A stretch of DNA of 64,000 nucleotides from Polyangium fumosum (GCF_005144585.1 NZ_SSMQ01000019.1:62001-126000); one strand, 5' to 3'. Numbered from the stretch's first letter, positions 7,232 to 17,287 are shown. Numbers and translations are program-made. Notes: generated by a model from the letters alone, not told the origin.

Positions 7232-10200
7232 TGTAATTCGAACTCTGGGCGCAGCGGAACCAGTGGGTTTCGTTCTTGTCGCAGTTGCCTTCGAAGTTGG
7301 TGAGGTTGCCCGTGTTGTTGATGCAGTACGCGTCGTCGTCGCCGGAGCGATTGCCGAGCCAGTCGCCGTTGAGCTGTCCACCGGTGCCGTACGTCTGCAG
7401 GATCCGGTAATGCTCGTTGTAGGTCGTGATGTGCCCGCCGAGCGCGGCGCAGACGTTTTGCGCGTTGTTGAAGTTTTGCTGGGAGAAATACGGCGTGACG
7501 CAGATCGTATTGGAGCGCGTGATGCCTCCGAGGTTCGTCGTGGTGGTGACGCCGTAGGCATTGAACGGAGCCGTGCAGTTCCTCGGGCCGGCGCCGATGA
7601 GCTGGAGCCAGGTCGTGGCGCCGGAGTTGTTCGTCTTGCGATACCAGAGGTCCTGGTCGAAGAAGCTGCCGCCGATCTGCATCGCGTAGTTGTTGCCGCC
7701 GTTCGAATGCCGCACGTCGATGAGGTGCTGCCAGCCCGACGCGTTCGGATAATAATTCGACGGCGCGGAGGTCTCGAAGAAGCCGCTCCGCGAGCCCGTC
7801 GCGTCGGCGTTGTCCTTCGTCTCGGTCCGCGTGAGGCCATTGCCCCAGTACACGATCCCGTCGGATCGGATGTTGCCGGTCGCGTGGACCTGCTCGGCCG
7901 GGTTCGCCGTGCCGACGCCGATGGTGCCGGGGAAATGGTTGATGCCCGACGTGCCGCCGTCGATGCGGAGCGCCGCGCCCGTGTCGTTGTGGATGCCGCC
8001 GCGGAACTGCGCCTGCGCCTCGAAGTACACAGTGCCCGAGTTGAAATAGGCGCCGCCGGGGACGTAGATGTACGAGCTCGCGACGATGTACGGGTTCGCC
8101 GCCGTGAACCGGATGTTGCCGCCGCCGTCGGCGCCGGCGGCGATGCGCAGGTAGCCGTTCGCGTGGATGTTCGACGCGGCGAACTGCTCGTAGCCCGTGC
8201 CGGGGTTGTTGTACGTGCGGACGATGCCGTCGCTGCCCATGCCGAGCTGCGAGGCGACGACGCCCGGCCAGTGGAACGCGATGCGCGGCGTCGCGGTCGT
8301 GCGGACCTCGATGGACGCCGTGTCGTAGACCGTGCCCACGCCGCCGGTGACGTCGAACCGGCCGGTGGTGGTCACCGTGGTGGCGTCGTCGGTGATGCTC
8401 GAATTGCCGCCGGTCGTGGCGCCGGTGAATTTGATGACGGTGTTGACCGTGCCATTGATGTTGGCCGAGCCGGCCGGGCCTTGCGGACCCTGCGCGCCTT
8501 GCGCGCCTTGCGGACCTTGCGCGCCTTGCGCGCCGGTGGCGCCGACAGGACCGGCGGGGCCCTGGGCGCCGGTGGCGCCAGCGGTACCTGCGGGGCCTTG
8601 CGGACCCATGGCGCCGGCGGGACCGATCGGGCCCTGGGTACCCTGGGGGCCTTGCGTGCCGGTGGGACCGATGGGGCCTTGGGGACCCACGGCGCCGGTC
8701 GCACCCACGGGACCGATCGGGCCCTGGGTACCCTGGGGGCCTTGCGTGCCGGTGGGACCGATGGGGCCTTGGGGACCCACGGCGCCGGTCGCACCCACGG
8801 GACCCACGGCGCCGGTCGCGCCGACGGGACCCTGGGGACCCACGGCGCCGGTCGCGCCTTGCGGACCGATGGGTCCAACCGCGCCGGTGGGGCCTACAGC
8901 CCCTTGCGGACCCATCGCACCCGTCGGGCCCATGGGTCCGATGCCTCCTTGAGCACCGGTGGCACCCTGTGGACCGATGGGTCCAACCGCGCCGGTGGGG
9001 CCTGCGACCCCTTGCGGACCCATCGCACCCGTCGGGCCCATGGGTCCGATGCCTCCTTGAGCACCGGTGGCACCCTGTGGACCGATGGGTCCAACCGCGC
9101 CGGTGGGGCCTACAGCCCCTTGCGGACCCATCGCACCCGTCGGGCCCATGGGTCCGACGTCTCCCTGAGCACCGGTGGCACCCTGTGGACCGATGGGTCC
9201 AACCGCGCCGGTGGGGCCTGCGACCCCCTGCGGACCCATCGCACCGGTCGGCCCCATGGGTCCGACGTCTCCCTGAGCACCGGTGGCACCCTGTGGACCG
9301 ATGGGTCCAACCGCGCCGGTGGGGCCTGCGACCCCTTGCGGACCCATCGCACCCGTCGGCCCCATGGGTCCGACGTCTCCCTGAGCACCGGTGGCACCCT
9401 GTGGACCGATGGGTCCAACCGCGCCGGTGGGGCCTGCGACCCCTTGCGGACCCATCGCGCCCGTCGGGCCCATCGGACCCACGGCGCCGGTCACGCCGGT
9501 CGCGCCGGTCGCGCCGGCCGGACCCATCGGGCCCATCGGACCCGCCGGACCCATCACGCCCGCCGGCCCCATGGGTCCCATCGGCCCGACCGGACCCGCG
9601 GGACCCATGGGCCCCATCGCCCCCGCCGGACCCACCGCGCCCGCCGCGCCCGTCGGACCCATCGGCCCGACCGGACCCATCACGCCCGTCGCACCCACGG
9701 GACCCGCCGCGCCCTCCGCGCCCGTCGGGCCTTGTGGACCCGTCGGACCCACGAGCCCCGTCGGCGGACCCACCCACTCGCCGTTGTTGTTGATGACCTC
9801 GGTCCCGTTGACCGTGACGCTCGTCGGGTGGATGTCCCCGTTCACGTCGTTCGCCAAGAGCGCATACGGCACGCTCTGGATCGGCGCGCGCGGCTCTAAC
9901 TCCGGATCGTCGGCGATCGTGATCCCCAGGTACCGCACCGACCCGTCGAACAGTTTGTCGAACGGCACGAGCGAGCCGAGCGAGACCGAGTAGAACCCCT
10001 CGTCGAAGTCGACCTTGTGCTCTTCGCTCCAGAGCGGCGTCTGCGCGTTCGGCGCGTCGTAGATCGCGAACCTCACCGTCAGCGAGCCGTGGATCGGCGC
10101 GTCGTCCGCGTCGAAGAGCCGCCCTTGGTTGGTGATCGTCAGGGGAACGGCCGCGTCCGCGCTCGAGGTGGCGCAGAGGCCACCCACCAGAACCGTGGCC

Positions 10201-10232
10201 GCGAGCAGACGGCGAATCGTGCGAAACCTCAT
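7224..10232 (-). CDS. Collagen-like exported protein with shufflon-type and lectin-like C-terminus
   Basis: 1002 residues. Residues 1-27 are a Sec signal peptide. Residues about 28-150 form a domain common in bacterial surface proteins ([29 protein letters not shown]). Residues about 157-592 are uninterrupted Gly-X-Y triplets with many Pro and Thr, so a collagen triple helix is expected. Next come beta-rich tail-fibre-like segments and, near residues 800-880, a region resembling the C-terminal domain of shufflon/PilV and phage fibre proteins ([27 protein letters not shown]). The last 120 residues are Cys-containing (C-x-[25 protein letters not shown]) and look like a C-type-lectin-like fold. 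Start chosen at [10 protein letters not shown]; 22 residues upstream are possible. A trimeric surface fibre or adhesin is inferred. Confidence 0.85.
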   Translation of the reverse strand: MRFRTIRRLLAATVLVGGLCATSSADAAVPLTITNQGRLFDADDAPIHGSLTVRFAIYDAPNAQTPLWSEEHKVDFDEGFYSVSLGSLVPFDKLFDGSVRYLGITIADDPELEPRAPIQSVPYALLANDVNGDIHPTSVTVNGTEVINNNGEWVGPPTGLVGPTGPQGPTGAEGAAGPVGATGVMGPVGPMGPTGAAGAVGPAGAMGPMGPAGPVGPMGPMGPAGVMGPAGPMGPMGPAGATGATGVTGAVGPMGPTGAMGPQGVAGPTGAVGPIGPQGATGAQGDVGPMGPTGAMGPQGVAGPTGAVGPIGPQGATGAQGDVGPMGPTGAMGPQGVAGPTGAVGPIGPQGATGAQGDVGPMGPTGAMGPQGAVGPTGAVGPIGPQGATGAQGGIGPMGPTGAMGPQGVAGPTGAVGPIGPQGATGAQGGIGPMGPTGAMGPQGAVGPTGAVGPIGPQGATGAVGPQGPVGATGAVGPVGATGAVGPQGPIGPTGTQGPQGTQGPIGPVGATGAVGPQGPIGPTGTQGPQGTQGPIGPAGAMGPQGPAGTAGATGAQGPAGPVGATGAQGAQGPQGAQGAQGPQGPAGSANINGTVNTVIKFTGATTGGNSSITDDATTVTTTGRFDVTGGVGTVYDTASIEVRTTATPRIAFHWPGVVASQLGMGSDGIVRTYNNPGTGYEQFAASNIHANGYLRIAAGADGGGNIRFTAANPYIVASSYIYVPGGAYFNSGTVYFEAQAQFRGGIHNDTGAALRIDGGTSGINHFPGTIGVGTANPAEQVHATGNIRSDGIVYWGNGLTRTETKDNADATGSRSGFFETSAPSNYYPNASGWQHLIDVRHSNGGNNYAMQIGGSFFDQDLWYRKTNNSGATTWLQLIGAGPRNCTAPFNAYGVTTTTNLGGITRSNTICVTPYFSQQNFNNAQNVCAALGGHITTYNEHYRILQTYGTGGQLNGDWLGNRSGDDDAYCINNTGNLTNFEGNCDKNETHWFRCAQSSNYNE
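8625..8804. repeat. Duplicated 90-bp unit inside the collagen-like gene
   Basis: Two nearly identical 90-bp copies start at 8625 and 8715 (anchor GATCGGGCCCTGGGTACC). Each encodes 30 residues, ten Gly-X-Y triplets, so copy-number change keeps the frame. Confidence 0.85.
8860..9473. repeat. Tandem array of 108-bp units inside the collagen-like gene
   Basis: The anchor GGGTCCAACCGCGCC recurs at 8871, 8979, 9087, 9195, 9303 and 9411, exactly 108 bases apart. Each unit encodes 36 residues (12 Gly-X-Y triplets) and copies differ at only a few bases, for example encoding GAQGDV versus GAQGGI. The sequence identity argues for recent expansion or gene conversion. Confidence 0.9.
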
Positions 10233-10402
10233 GGGCGTCTCGTCCTCGCGGAGGCCGCCGGGGAAAAACCCGCGCGAGATCCCCCTCGACATCGTCACGC
10301 TACGCGTGTCCAGGGAGTCGCGTCAATGGTGTCGCGTGATGCCGCGCGCGCCTGAGATCGACGCCCCGCGTCAGCATGCCGCCGGCGGTTTGGCGTCCGC
10401 GG

Positions 10403-11794
10403 TCAGCCCACCACCAGGCTCATCCCATCCGCGAGCTTTTCGAGCGCCTCGCGCCTCGTCATGGTGACGCGCGCGATGGCGCGGGCGAGCGCGGCGATCG
10501 GCGGGCAAGCCTGCGTGTTCAGCCAATCTCGCGCCGGGACCCGCCCGCGGATCCACGGCCGCGTGGATTCGAGCCGCTCCATCAGCGCGCGCTCGCCGAA
10601 CGCTCGGTAAAGGAACGCGGTATACGGGGAGGCGCCGAGGTCGAAGCTCGAAGGGCTCGCGCGCCCCTCTTCGAGCAGGCGGAGCAGGACGGGATCGAGG
10701 TCCGAGGAGGAATCCGGCGCCGGCTGCAGGAAGAGCTCGGCCCGCACGGGGTTCGTGTTGTTCTCGTCCGGAATGCCGCCGAGGAAAAGCTCGATGGGGG
10801 CGTCGCCGCCCGTGGCGCAGGCGAACGCCTCGATGAGCGCGATCGTATAAAGCTTCGCCCGCAGGTATCGCACGGCGAGCGAGATGTTGCGGCGGGCCTG
10901 GGCGATCCTCCGGGCGTGGACCTCCGGCGAGGGTTCGCCGCGGAACGCGTGGAAGACGCGCTCGGCGGCGAGGGTCGAGAGGAAGCCCTCCATGCGCTGC
11001 AAGGCGAGCCGATACTCCCCGTTTCGATAGACGTTCGGCATGTGGAGCGCGGGGTTGTTCTCGGGCAGGAGCCGCCAGGTATTGTCGAGGAACCGCGCCG
11101 GATCGGCCTCGGCGAAGTTCTCGACGTCGCGGTTCGCGAGCCGCACCGCCGCGCGCACCGCGTCTTCGCAGGCATTCGCGTCGAGCCCGGGGATCCCGAG
11201 GTCCCGCAGGCGCCCGGTCAGGCGATCGAACGTGGCCGTCTCGCGGAACGGCATCGTCGCCTCGATGGCGGCGGCGATCTCGGCGAGGTGGCGCGGCGGC
11301 AGGAAGGGCGCGAGGCACTTGGCCGCGACGAACGCGCTCGCGAGCTCGTTCAGGCCGGTCAGCGGCGTCAGCTCGTCGCCGGGCTCGCGGCCGAAGATCC
11401 GGGCGACGAGCGTCGCGGCCGGGTCTTCCAGCACGCCGAGCCCGATCCGATACCCCGTCCCATCCACGGGCGTGAGCAGCGGGCGGAGCAGATCGCTGAT
11501 CATCCGAGGAAATCCCTGATCCACCTGCACGTACACGACATCGTGGAAGATGCCCGCGAGGGTCTCGATCGGGCCCATCCCCTCCGTGAGGGTCAGCACG
11601 TGCGCGTGGCTGTGGAATTCGCGGGACTGCCCCGACAGGGCCTCATGGACGAGGAACGTGGGGCGCTCGAGCTCCAGCGCGCTCGGGCGACCGCCGAGCC
11701 GCGTGAGTGCCTCGTCGAACCGGACGAGGAGCCGGTGGATCGTGGGGAGCGCGGCGTCCACGGACGGCAGAGGGAGCATGCCGTCCCATAACAC
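10403..11794 (-). CDS. HD-like predicted metal-dependent hydrolase, function unknown
   Basis: 463 residues, no signal peptide. Near the N-terminus a His-rich pattern (EFHSHAHV, His61/63/65, then IFHDVVY, His84-Asp85) resembles the metal-binding core of HD-domain phosphohydrolases, which place a helix-borne His before an HD dyad. The rest is mostly alpha-helical, with long helices around residues 180-300 and no other recognisable motif. Starts at 11794 and 11779 are both possible; AGGGA stands about nine bases before the first. Its 5' end is 27 bases from the stop of the delta-60 gene, which is on the same strand upstream, so co-transcription is possible. Substrate unknown. Confidence 0.75.
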   Translation of the reverse strand: MLWDGMLPLPSVDAALPTIHRLLVRFDEALTRLGGRPSALELERPTFLVHEALSGQSREFHSHAHVLTLTEGMGPIETLAGIFHDVVYVQVDQGFPRMISDLLRPLLTPVDGTGYRIGLGVLEDPAATLVARIFGREPGDELTPLTGLNELASAFVAAKCLAPFLPPRHLAEIAAAIEATMPFRETATFDRLTGRLRDLGIPGLDANACEDAVRAAVRLANRDVENFAEADPARFLDNTWRLLPENNPALHMPNVYRNGEYRLALQRMEGFLSTLAAERVFHAFRGEPSPEVHARRIAQARRNISLAVRYLRAKLYTIALIEAFACATGGDAPIELFLGGIPDENNTNPVRAELFLQPAPDSSSDLDPVLLRLLEEGRASPSSFDLGASPYTAFLYRAFGERALMERLESTRPWIRGRVPARDWLNTQACPPIAALARAIARVTMTRREALEKLADGMSLVVG

Positions 11795-11821
11795 ACGTGT
11801 CCCTGCGCGTGGACCGTTTCT

Positions 11822-13183
11822 TTACATCCACATGCGAACGACCACTCCATACGTGCCCGGCCCCGGGCTCATCCCCACATCGGCGCCGCCGAGGAGGACC
11901 CGATGGTCCGCGTGGAGCCGGACGGTATGCAGGACCCCGTTCTCTCCCAGGTAAACCCGCAGGATTCCGTGCACCCCGAACGTGGTGTCGACCTTCCCGT
12001 CGCACGTGTAGCGCACGAGGACGGGCTCGACGATTGTTTCGATTTCCGGGGAATTGCCGACGACGAGGATACCTCCCCCGGGCAATACCACCATGTCCTC
12101 GGCTCGCATGTTGCCCGCGTGGCGTGGCCCTTCCGCGCGGCCCTCGGAGCCGAACGAGAGGTCGGGGCTGCCGTCCGCGAGGAAGCGGCGGACCACGAAA
12201 GCTGGGTCGTCCCCGCCGGTGTCGCCGGCCACGACCATGGTGCCGTCGGCAGAAGGCGCGACGGACACCGCGCGCTCGTGGTTCGTGTCACGGCCGGCTT
12301 CGATCACGCCATCGCCGCCGAACGAGGGATCGAGCACGCCGTCCGCCGTCAGGCGAAGCACGACCATGATGGTTCCCCCCTGGTCGAGGTCCGCGGTGCC
12401 GGCCACGAGAATGCGGCCGCTCGCGTCGAGGGCGACCGATTGGGCGTGCGCGGAGACGCCCACGGGGACGGTCACGTATCCCTTCGGTGCAGCGAACGTG
12501 GTATCGAGCGCGCCGGTCCGGGTGGCGCGGGCAATGAGAATCTCCTTGCTGCCGCGCCCACCGACCACGAGGATCTTGTCGTCCGGAAGAACCAGGCCAT
12601 CCGTGACGGACTCCTCGTCGCCGAGGTCGATCAGGCTTTTCCCGTCGGTGCCGAACCCGGAGCCCCCGATCGACCCGTCCGGCTCGAAACGCACGAGCGC
12701 GATGTTCGCGGATTCGCCGTGGAACTTGTCACGGTGGCCCATCGCGACGATGCCGCCGTCGCTCTGGTGCCCGACGGCGACGGCATAGGCGGCGTCGGCG
12801 GTCGACGACGCGAACCCCGTGCCGGCCGTGCCATTCGTGCCGAACGTAGGATCGAGCCTCCCGGACGGGGTGAACCGGGTCAGGCGAAAACGAACGCCCC
12901 CGAGCCCGCCCGCGCCCCAGCCTGCCGCGAGGATTCGATCCCCCGCGACATCCAGCCCGAAATACCCGCCGTCATCGTCGGCCCCAAAGCTCACGCGGGC
13001 CATTCCGTTCTCGCCGAACGTATCGTCGAGCCTGCCCGCACGAAGGCTGGTCGCGGGGCACGAGGCAACGGCCTCGCTTGCGAGGGGAGACGCGTGGTTT
13101 TCGGATGGATCCGCGCCGCATCCGGCAAGGGTTGCGAGGGACGAGACGACCAGACCGGAAATCGCTCTGCGGGACCACGTCAT
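11822..13183 (-). CDS. Delta-60-repeat lipoprotein
   Basis: 453 residues. Lipobox LAGC places Cys22 at the mature N-terminus. The body contains about seven delta-60 repeats, each near 50-60 residues with the signature (L/V/P)DxxFGxxG: LDDTFGENG, LDPTFGTNG, LDTTF, LDPSFGGDG, PDLSFGSEG and VDTTFGVHG are readable. Such repeats build a beta-propeller-like exported protein. An upstream in-frame ATG at 13231 would give a 38-residue signal and has GGAGG only two bases away, so the shorter start is preferred. It belongs to a run of same-strand surface-protein genes from 17.2 to 10.4 kb. Function unknown. Confidence 0.85.
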   Translation of the reverse strand: MTWSRRAISGLVVSSLATLAGCGADPSENHASPLASEAVASCPATSLRAGRLDDTFGENGMARVSFGADDDGGYFGLDVAGDRILAAGWGAGGLGGVRFRLTRFTPSGRLDPTFGTNGTAGTGFASSTADAAYAVAVGHQSDGGIVAMGHRDKFHGESANIALVRFEPDGSIGGSGFGTDGKSLIDLGDEESVTDGLVLPDDKILVVGGRGSKEILIARATRTGALDTTFAAPKGYVTVPVGVSAHAQSVALDASGRILVAGTADLDQGGTIMVVLRLTADGVLDPSFGGDGVIEAGRDTNHERAVSVAPSADGTMVVAGDTGGDDPAFVVRRFLADGSPDLSFGSEGRAEGPRHAGNMRAEDMVVLPGGGILVVGNSPEIETIVEPVLVRYTCDGKVDTTFGVHGILRVYLGENGVLHTVRLHADHRVLLGGADVGMSPGPGTYGVVVRMWM

Positions 13184-13273
13184 GCACGGGAACGTCGAGC
13201 CGCTCCGCGTGCACGTCAAAGTCGCATCCATGTCCTCCCGTGTTTTCCTCTTCAGGCGCGCCTCGCGAGGCCG

Positions 13274-15271
13274 CTACGGTTTTTTTCGTTCGACCCGCAA
13301 CCGATAGGGCCCCGCGTCCTTCTCTCTGTGCCCGTCGACGATGATCTTGTATTTTCGGGCCATGAGGTCCTGTTCTTTGATCAACGGGCGACGCGGCGTG
13401 CGCTCCACGACGCACGCATGCGTGTCCGTCTCGTCCTCGACGAGGATGTACAACACCGGCGTCCAGCCCGACGTCTCGACGCGGAAGAGGTAATCGCCGG
13501 CCTCCTTGATTTCGAGGAGCCATTCGTCGTCGTTGCCGTAGGCTGCGCAGACCGCGGAGTCGTCGGTGGATTTCGAGGTATCCCCCGCGACCTCTCGCCC
13601 GATCTCGAGGATGCCGCCATTCACGAGCGGCGCCTCCTCCTGGACGCGCAGCGTGTACGCGCCCGCGTCGCCGCCGAAGCCGTCGACGACGACCTGGACC
13701 TGCGCGCCTCGCGCGAGGGAAACGTGCACGATGGACGAGCTGTAGTAGCCGGCCCGATCATCATTGCAAGTGAGGAGCCCTCCGCCCGGCTGGTAAAGCG
13801 CGAGCGCACCGTCGTACTCGCTGTCGAGCTGCAAGGCATAAAGGCCGGCGTGCGGGGCCGTGAACGTCCAGGTCTCGTCCGGCGAGCCTTCCGCGATGAC
13901 ACAATTCAGGGAAAAACCGTCGTGCGCGCCGCTCGTATTTCCGCGCGCCGCGGCGCCGAGCGTCAACGCGCCACGCGCGCGTGACGGGCCTCGCGGGGCC
14001 GGCCGGGGGACGCCCCCTTCCGCGGAGTACCCGGCGACCCCGTCGGATACCAGGATCGCGAGATCGATCGCGCCTTGGCGCTGCCGTACGAGCACCGGCG
14101 CTAGCAGGGCCGTCACGCCGGCTCGCTCCATCGAAGGGGATCCCACGACCGCGGGGGCGTTGTTCGGACAACCCCGGAATCGATCGCTGAGCTTGTGATG
14201 CGTCGGCGGGGTGCAGAGGCGCACCGGGCCGGAAGCGCCGAAGACGAGCGCGCTGTCCACGAGCGACAGGCGGCCCTCCGGGAGCTCGTCGATCGGGAGG
14301 AGCGGCAGGCCCGTGTACGGCTCCGACGGACCCTCCAGCTTCGGCGCCTCGGTCCTCGGCTCGATGGGACCCGGCGCGAGCGGAGCGGGCTCGCCGATGG
14401 CGATACGCCCGTCGCTCAGCCGCGCGAAGAGATGCGCTTCGAGCGGAGCGTGGCCGTGGACCGATCGCCCCGCCGCGTCGTGCTCCGAGTCGAATCGACC
14501 GATCCCGGAGAGCCATCGCACCTTCTGGCGGAGCCAAGGCATATCGTCGTACGCGGGCTTGTCGGCGGACAGGACCGAGATGGCGCCCGAGCGCTGGACG
14601 ACGACCCATACGGCGCGCTCATTGTCGAGCGTGCGGAGGGCGAGATGGCCCCGCGGCGGGAGCGCGACCACGCCGAGCGGGGCAGGCAGGGAGGGGCGTT
14701 CGAGGGAAGCCATCGGAGGAGGCGTTCGAGACGGCGCCGACGCCTTCGGTTTCGCCGCCGGCAACTCGAATGCGTACGCCGCGTGGGGCGGATCCGCGAG
14801 GTACACGAACCGCGGCAGCAAGATCCGTCGAGGGACGGCGATGACCTGCGCGATGCCCATCGCGATCAAAATACACGCGCCGCCGAAATACTTCCTCGAA
14901 AGCCTCAACGTGCCCGCGGCGTCGACCTCGACCGCATCGATCTCCGGCTCGCAGGCGCCGCCTTCATACGCCGCGCCGAGCACCACGTGGGTCTCGAAAT
15001 CGACACGCGGCAGAGGGCCTTTGGCGTGGACGGCGCGCCAGAGCGAGCGCAGCTCGTCCTCGTTGGTCGCGAGCCACGCGCCCTCCGTCCCGTATTGCTG
15101 CGACCTGCCATTCGCGAGCACGCGCAGGCCGCCGGGCTCGGCGCTCGTCGCGCGGGCGATCACCCCGACGGGCTTCGGGACCTCCGAGAGCGGGCTGCCG
15201 CGGAGGGCGTCCGTGCAGCCCGCGAGCGAAAACGAGAGCGCGAGGAGGAGCGAACGGAACACGCGCGGCAT
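13274..15271 (-). CDS. Large lipoprotein with PPC-type C-terminal domains
   Basis: 665 residues. Lipobox SLAGC gives Cys19. The N-terminal third has a small compact domain with Cys-containing strands (GGACEPEIDAVEV, KYFGGACILIAMG). The central part holds segments that read like a degenerate beta-propeller. Around residues 450-560 a bacterial pre-peptidase C-terminal (PPC) domain is evident (DETWTFTAPHAGLYALQLDSEYD, CNDDRAGY, GAYTLRV), and a second, more divergent copy ends the protein (GDYLFRVETSG, AGPYRLRV). No catalytic site is visible. A TTGACA hexamer lies on the coding strand 29 bases before the ATG (15306-15301), so the leader would be very short. A 7-base T run (13280-13286) encodes the terminal Lys-Lys. 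Confidence 0.8.
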   Translation of the reverse strand: MPRVFRSLLLALSFSLAGCTDALRGSPLSEVPKPVGVIARATSAEPGGLRVLANGRSQQYGTEGAWLATNEDELRSLWRAVHAKGPLPRVDFETHVVLGAAYEGGACEPEIDAVEVDAAGTLRLSRKYFGGACILIAMGIAQVIAVPRRILLPRFVYLADPPHAAYAFELPAAKPKASAPSRTPPPMASLERPSLPAPLGVVALPPRGHLALRTLDNERAVWVVVQRSGAISVLSADKPAYDDMPWLRQKVRWLSGIGRFDSEHDAAGRSVHGHAPLEAHLFARLSDGRIAIGEPAPLAPGPIEPRTEAPKLEGPSEPYTGLPLLPIDELPEGRLSLVDSALVFGASGPVRLCTPPTHHKLSDRFRGCPNNAPAVVGSPSMERAGVTALLAPVLVRQRQGAIDLAILVSDGVAGYSAEGGVPRPAPRGPSRARGALTLGAAARGNTSGAHDGFSLNCVIAEGSPDETWTFTAPHAGLYALQLDSEYDGALALYQPGGGLLTCNDDRAGYYSSSIVHVSLARGAQVQVVVDGFGGDAGAYTLRVQEEAPLVNGGILEIGREVAGDTSKSTDDSAVCAAYGNDDEWLLEIKEAGDYLFRVETSGWTPVLYILVEDETDTHACVVERTPRRPLIKEQDLMARKYKIIVDGHREKDAGPYRLRVERKKP

Positions 15272-15379
15272 GCGGGCAGCAAGACAAACTTCGTCCGGCA
15301 TGTCAAGCGTGGCCCGGGGAGGGGGGAGGGGGGAGGGGAAGGCGCGAGCGCGCCCGCGGCCGAGCGCGCCCGTCCTCCG

Positions 15380-17209
15380 TCAGTTCTTGATGAATCCTTC
15401 GCGAATGTAGATCATCGGCGCGGCTGCCGTGTACTCGTATCGATAGTTGAAGCGCGATTGCTTGCGCGCCTCGGCGATGTACGCGTCGAGCGTGGCCTCC
15501 TTGCCGATCGCCCCGTGGTACGCGCCGAGGGTGCGCTCGGGATCCGGGTACGAGACGGCCGTGTTCGTGGCGTCCGTCTCCTTCGACGTCACGAGCCACT
15601 CGTCGTAGGATTGACCGGTCGCGTTCGCGCCGAATTCGAACCAGCCCTTCGCGGGCGCGCTCGAATGCCAGTGGTTCCCGAGGAAGCTCACGCCGGCGTT
15701 GTACGGCTGGTTGAAGAACCGCGCGAGCTCCTCGCCCCGGAGCGGCGATTGGACATCGTTGGCCTCGACCTTCACGTTCGTGAGCGCCGTCGTGGAGAAG
15801 CGGATCCCGCCGCGCCAGTCGTAGACGATGTTGTTCCGGATCGTGAGGTCCTTGATCGCCTCGTCCGGGACCTGCATCGGGTCGTACTTGCGCGTGAGTT
15901 CGAATGCGGCGTGGTTGCTCCCTACGGTCTTGTCGTGCGCGAGGATGTTGTTCTCGACGACCGCCGACTTGATGTTGCCGATCTGGATCCCGACCCCGCG
16001 CGTCTCGACCTCCGTGATGTCGCCCGATTCACCCACCACGTTGCCGGTCACGGTGCCGGTGACGCCGCCGGAGAGCGGGGTCGCCGGCCCATTCGTCAAG
16101 CCAAACGAGAAGCCGATGGGATTGGCGATGACGAGGTTATTGTCCACGGTGCCGCCCGCGCGCGCCTGGAGCCCGTGGCTCGCGGCGCGCGTCGTGATGT
16201 TGCCGCGGATCGTCACCTTCGAGCACGACGGCTGGATGTAGACGTTGTGGTTGGAGATCGTCGCATTCGCGCCGGGCACCTGCGAATTCCAGCCGTTGTG
16301 GTCGAAGACGTTCCCTTCGAGGACGAGCACGTCGACGTTCGTCGCCGTGAGGCCCTCGGCGTCGTCGGTGGTCACGCTCGGATTCGGATCCTCGAGTTTG
16401 TATGCGTCGACGATGACCGAGCGGCGCAGCCGGACATTGTTGATTTTGCCCTCGACCCCCTGGAGGCTCAGGTTGTTCGTGTAGGACTGGATCATCAGAT
16501 CCTCGAAGAGCAGGTCGCCGCCCTTCGCCAGCCACACCACGCCCTCGTCGCCCGCCGGGCCCACGAAATCGGGGCTGGCGGGGTCGCGGGTGTTCGCGTG
16601 GAAATGAATCCCCACGAAAGCGAGGTGCTGGAGCGTGGGGCCGGCGTCCGCGGAGAGCCCGCGCTTCGCGCCCGTCTTGAGGAGCGGGCGCGCGACGGCG
16701 TCGCCGTACGTCGAGACGACCATCAACTCCGACGTGCCTCGGCCCGAGAGCGTCCACGTGCCGAGCCCCTCGTTCCAGGCGTCGCCGCGCTTGAGGAGCA
16801 GCCAATCCGGGAAGCCGTCGCGCAGGAGCTGCTTGCCCTTGGCGATCGTCTTGACGGCCTTCTCCGGCGAAAGGCCGTCGTTGTCGTCGCTCCCATCCGA
16901 GCTCGATACGTAGATCTTTTGCGTGTCGTCGCTCTCCTTGAAGTTGGTCCACCCGAGGGTCGGATCCCAGGGCGGACCCGCGTCCGCGGCGCCACTCCCT
17001 CCGGCGCCCCCGTCGCCGCCCGTGCCTCCGACGCCGCCCGTGCCTCCGACGCCGCCCGCGCCGCCCGTGTGGGTCCCCGTGGAGTTCGATCCGCTTGCGC
17101 TCGGGCCGGGATCCGTGCCGCAGCCCTGCGTGAAAGCGAACGCTCCGAGGAGCCCCAGGAGCACGGGGGCCGCGGCGAATGAAGTCGAACGAGTGATCTT
17201 CGAAAGCAT
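15380..17209 (-). CDS. Right-handed parallel beta-helix lipoprotein
   Basis: 609 residues. GGAG precedes ATG 17209 at good distance. The signal ends in a lipobox-like TQGC (Cys30), followed by a Ser/Thr and GGxGG linker. From about residue 110 onward the sequence is a series of parallel beta-helix coils (e.g. NVRLRRSVIVDAY, LEGNVFDHNGW, KVTIRGNITTRAA, TVDNNLVIAN, LTIRNNIVYDWRGGI). This fold is shared by pectate lyases and other polysaccharide-active enzymes, but I cannot point to a catalytic triad. Divergent from the Kelch gene 209 bases away, with separate promoters facing outward. Likely surface-exposed carbohydrate binding or cleavage; inference from fold only. Confidence 0.85.
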   Translation of the reverse strand: MLSKITRSTSFAAAPVLLGLLGAFAFTQGCGTDPGPSASGSNSTGTHTGGAGGVGGTGGVGGTGGDGGAGGSGAADAGPPWDPTLGWTNFKESDDTQKIYVSSSDGSDDNDGLSPEKAVKTIAKGKQLLRDGFPDWLLLKRGDAWNEGLGTWTLSGRGTSELMVVSTYGDAVARPLLKTGAKRGLSADAGPTLQHLAFVGIHFHANTRDPASPDFVGPAGDEGVVWLAKGGDLLFEDLMIQSYTNNLSLQGVEGKINNVRLRRSVIVDAYKLEDPNPSVTTDDAEGLTATNVDVLVLEGNVFDHNGWNSQVPGANATISNHNVYIQPSCSKVTIRGNITTRAASHGLQARAGGTVDNNLVIANPIGFSFGLTNGPATPLSGGVTGTVTGNVVGESGDITEVETRGVGIQIGNIKSAVVENNILAHDKTVGSNHAAFELTRKYDPMQVPDEAIKDLTIRNNIVYDWRGGIRFSTTALTNVKVEANDVQSPLRGEELARFFNQPYNAGVSFLGNHWHSSAPAKGWFEFGANATGQSYDEWLVTSKETDATNTAVSYPDPERTLGAYHGAIGKEATLDAYIAEARKQSRFNYRYEYTAAAPMIYIREGFIKN

Positions 17210-17258
17210 GAAATTCTCCAGCGCGCGCCCCTCGCCGGGATGACGAGGGAAGGAATCG

Positions 17259-17287
17259 ATCTCACGGAGTTTTGCGCAGTCCGTCAA
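17259..17287 (-). promoter_or_regulatory. Promoter for the beta-helix lipoprotein gene
   Basis: On the minus strand TTGACG (17287-17282), 17 bases, then TGAGAT (17264-17259). The predicted start lies about 43 bases before ATG 17209, leaving room for its GGAG ribosome-binding site. Confidence 0.4.

Noticed and set aside
8860-9473. Regularly spaced repeats considered as a CRISPR array
   Set aside because: Units are contiguous 108-bp coding repeats without unique spacers and lie inside a collagen-like reading frame.
7050-9899. Plus-strand frame of 949 residues rich in Gly/Thr/Arg/His opposite the collagen gene
   Set aside because: Its repeats simply mirror the Gly-X-Y repeats of the minus-strand gene; no start signal or recognisable domain.
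14195-17182. 995-residue plus-strand frame across two minus-strand lipoprotein genes
   Set aside because: No domain and strongly biased composition; the minus-strand genes carry lipoboxes and recognisable repeats.
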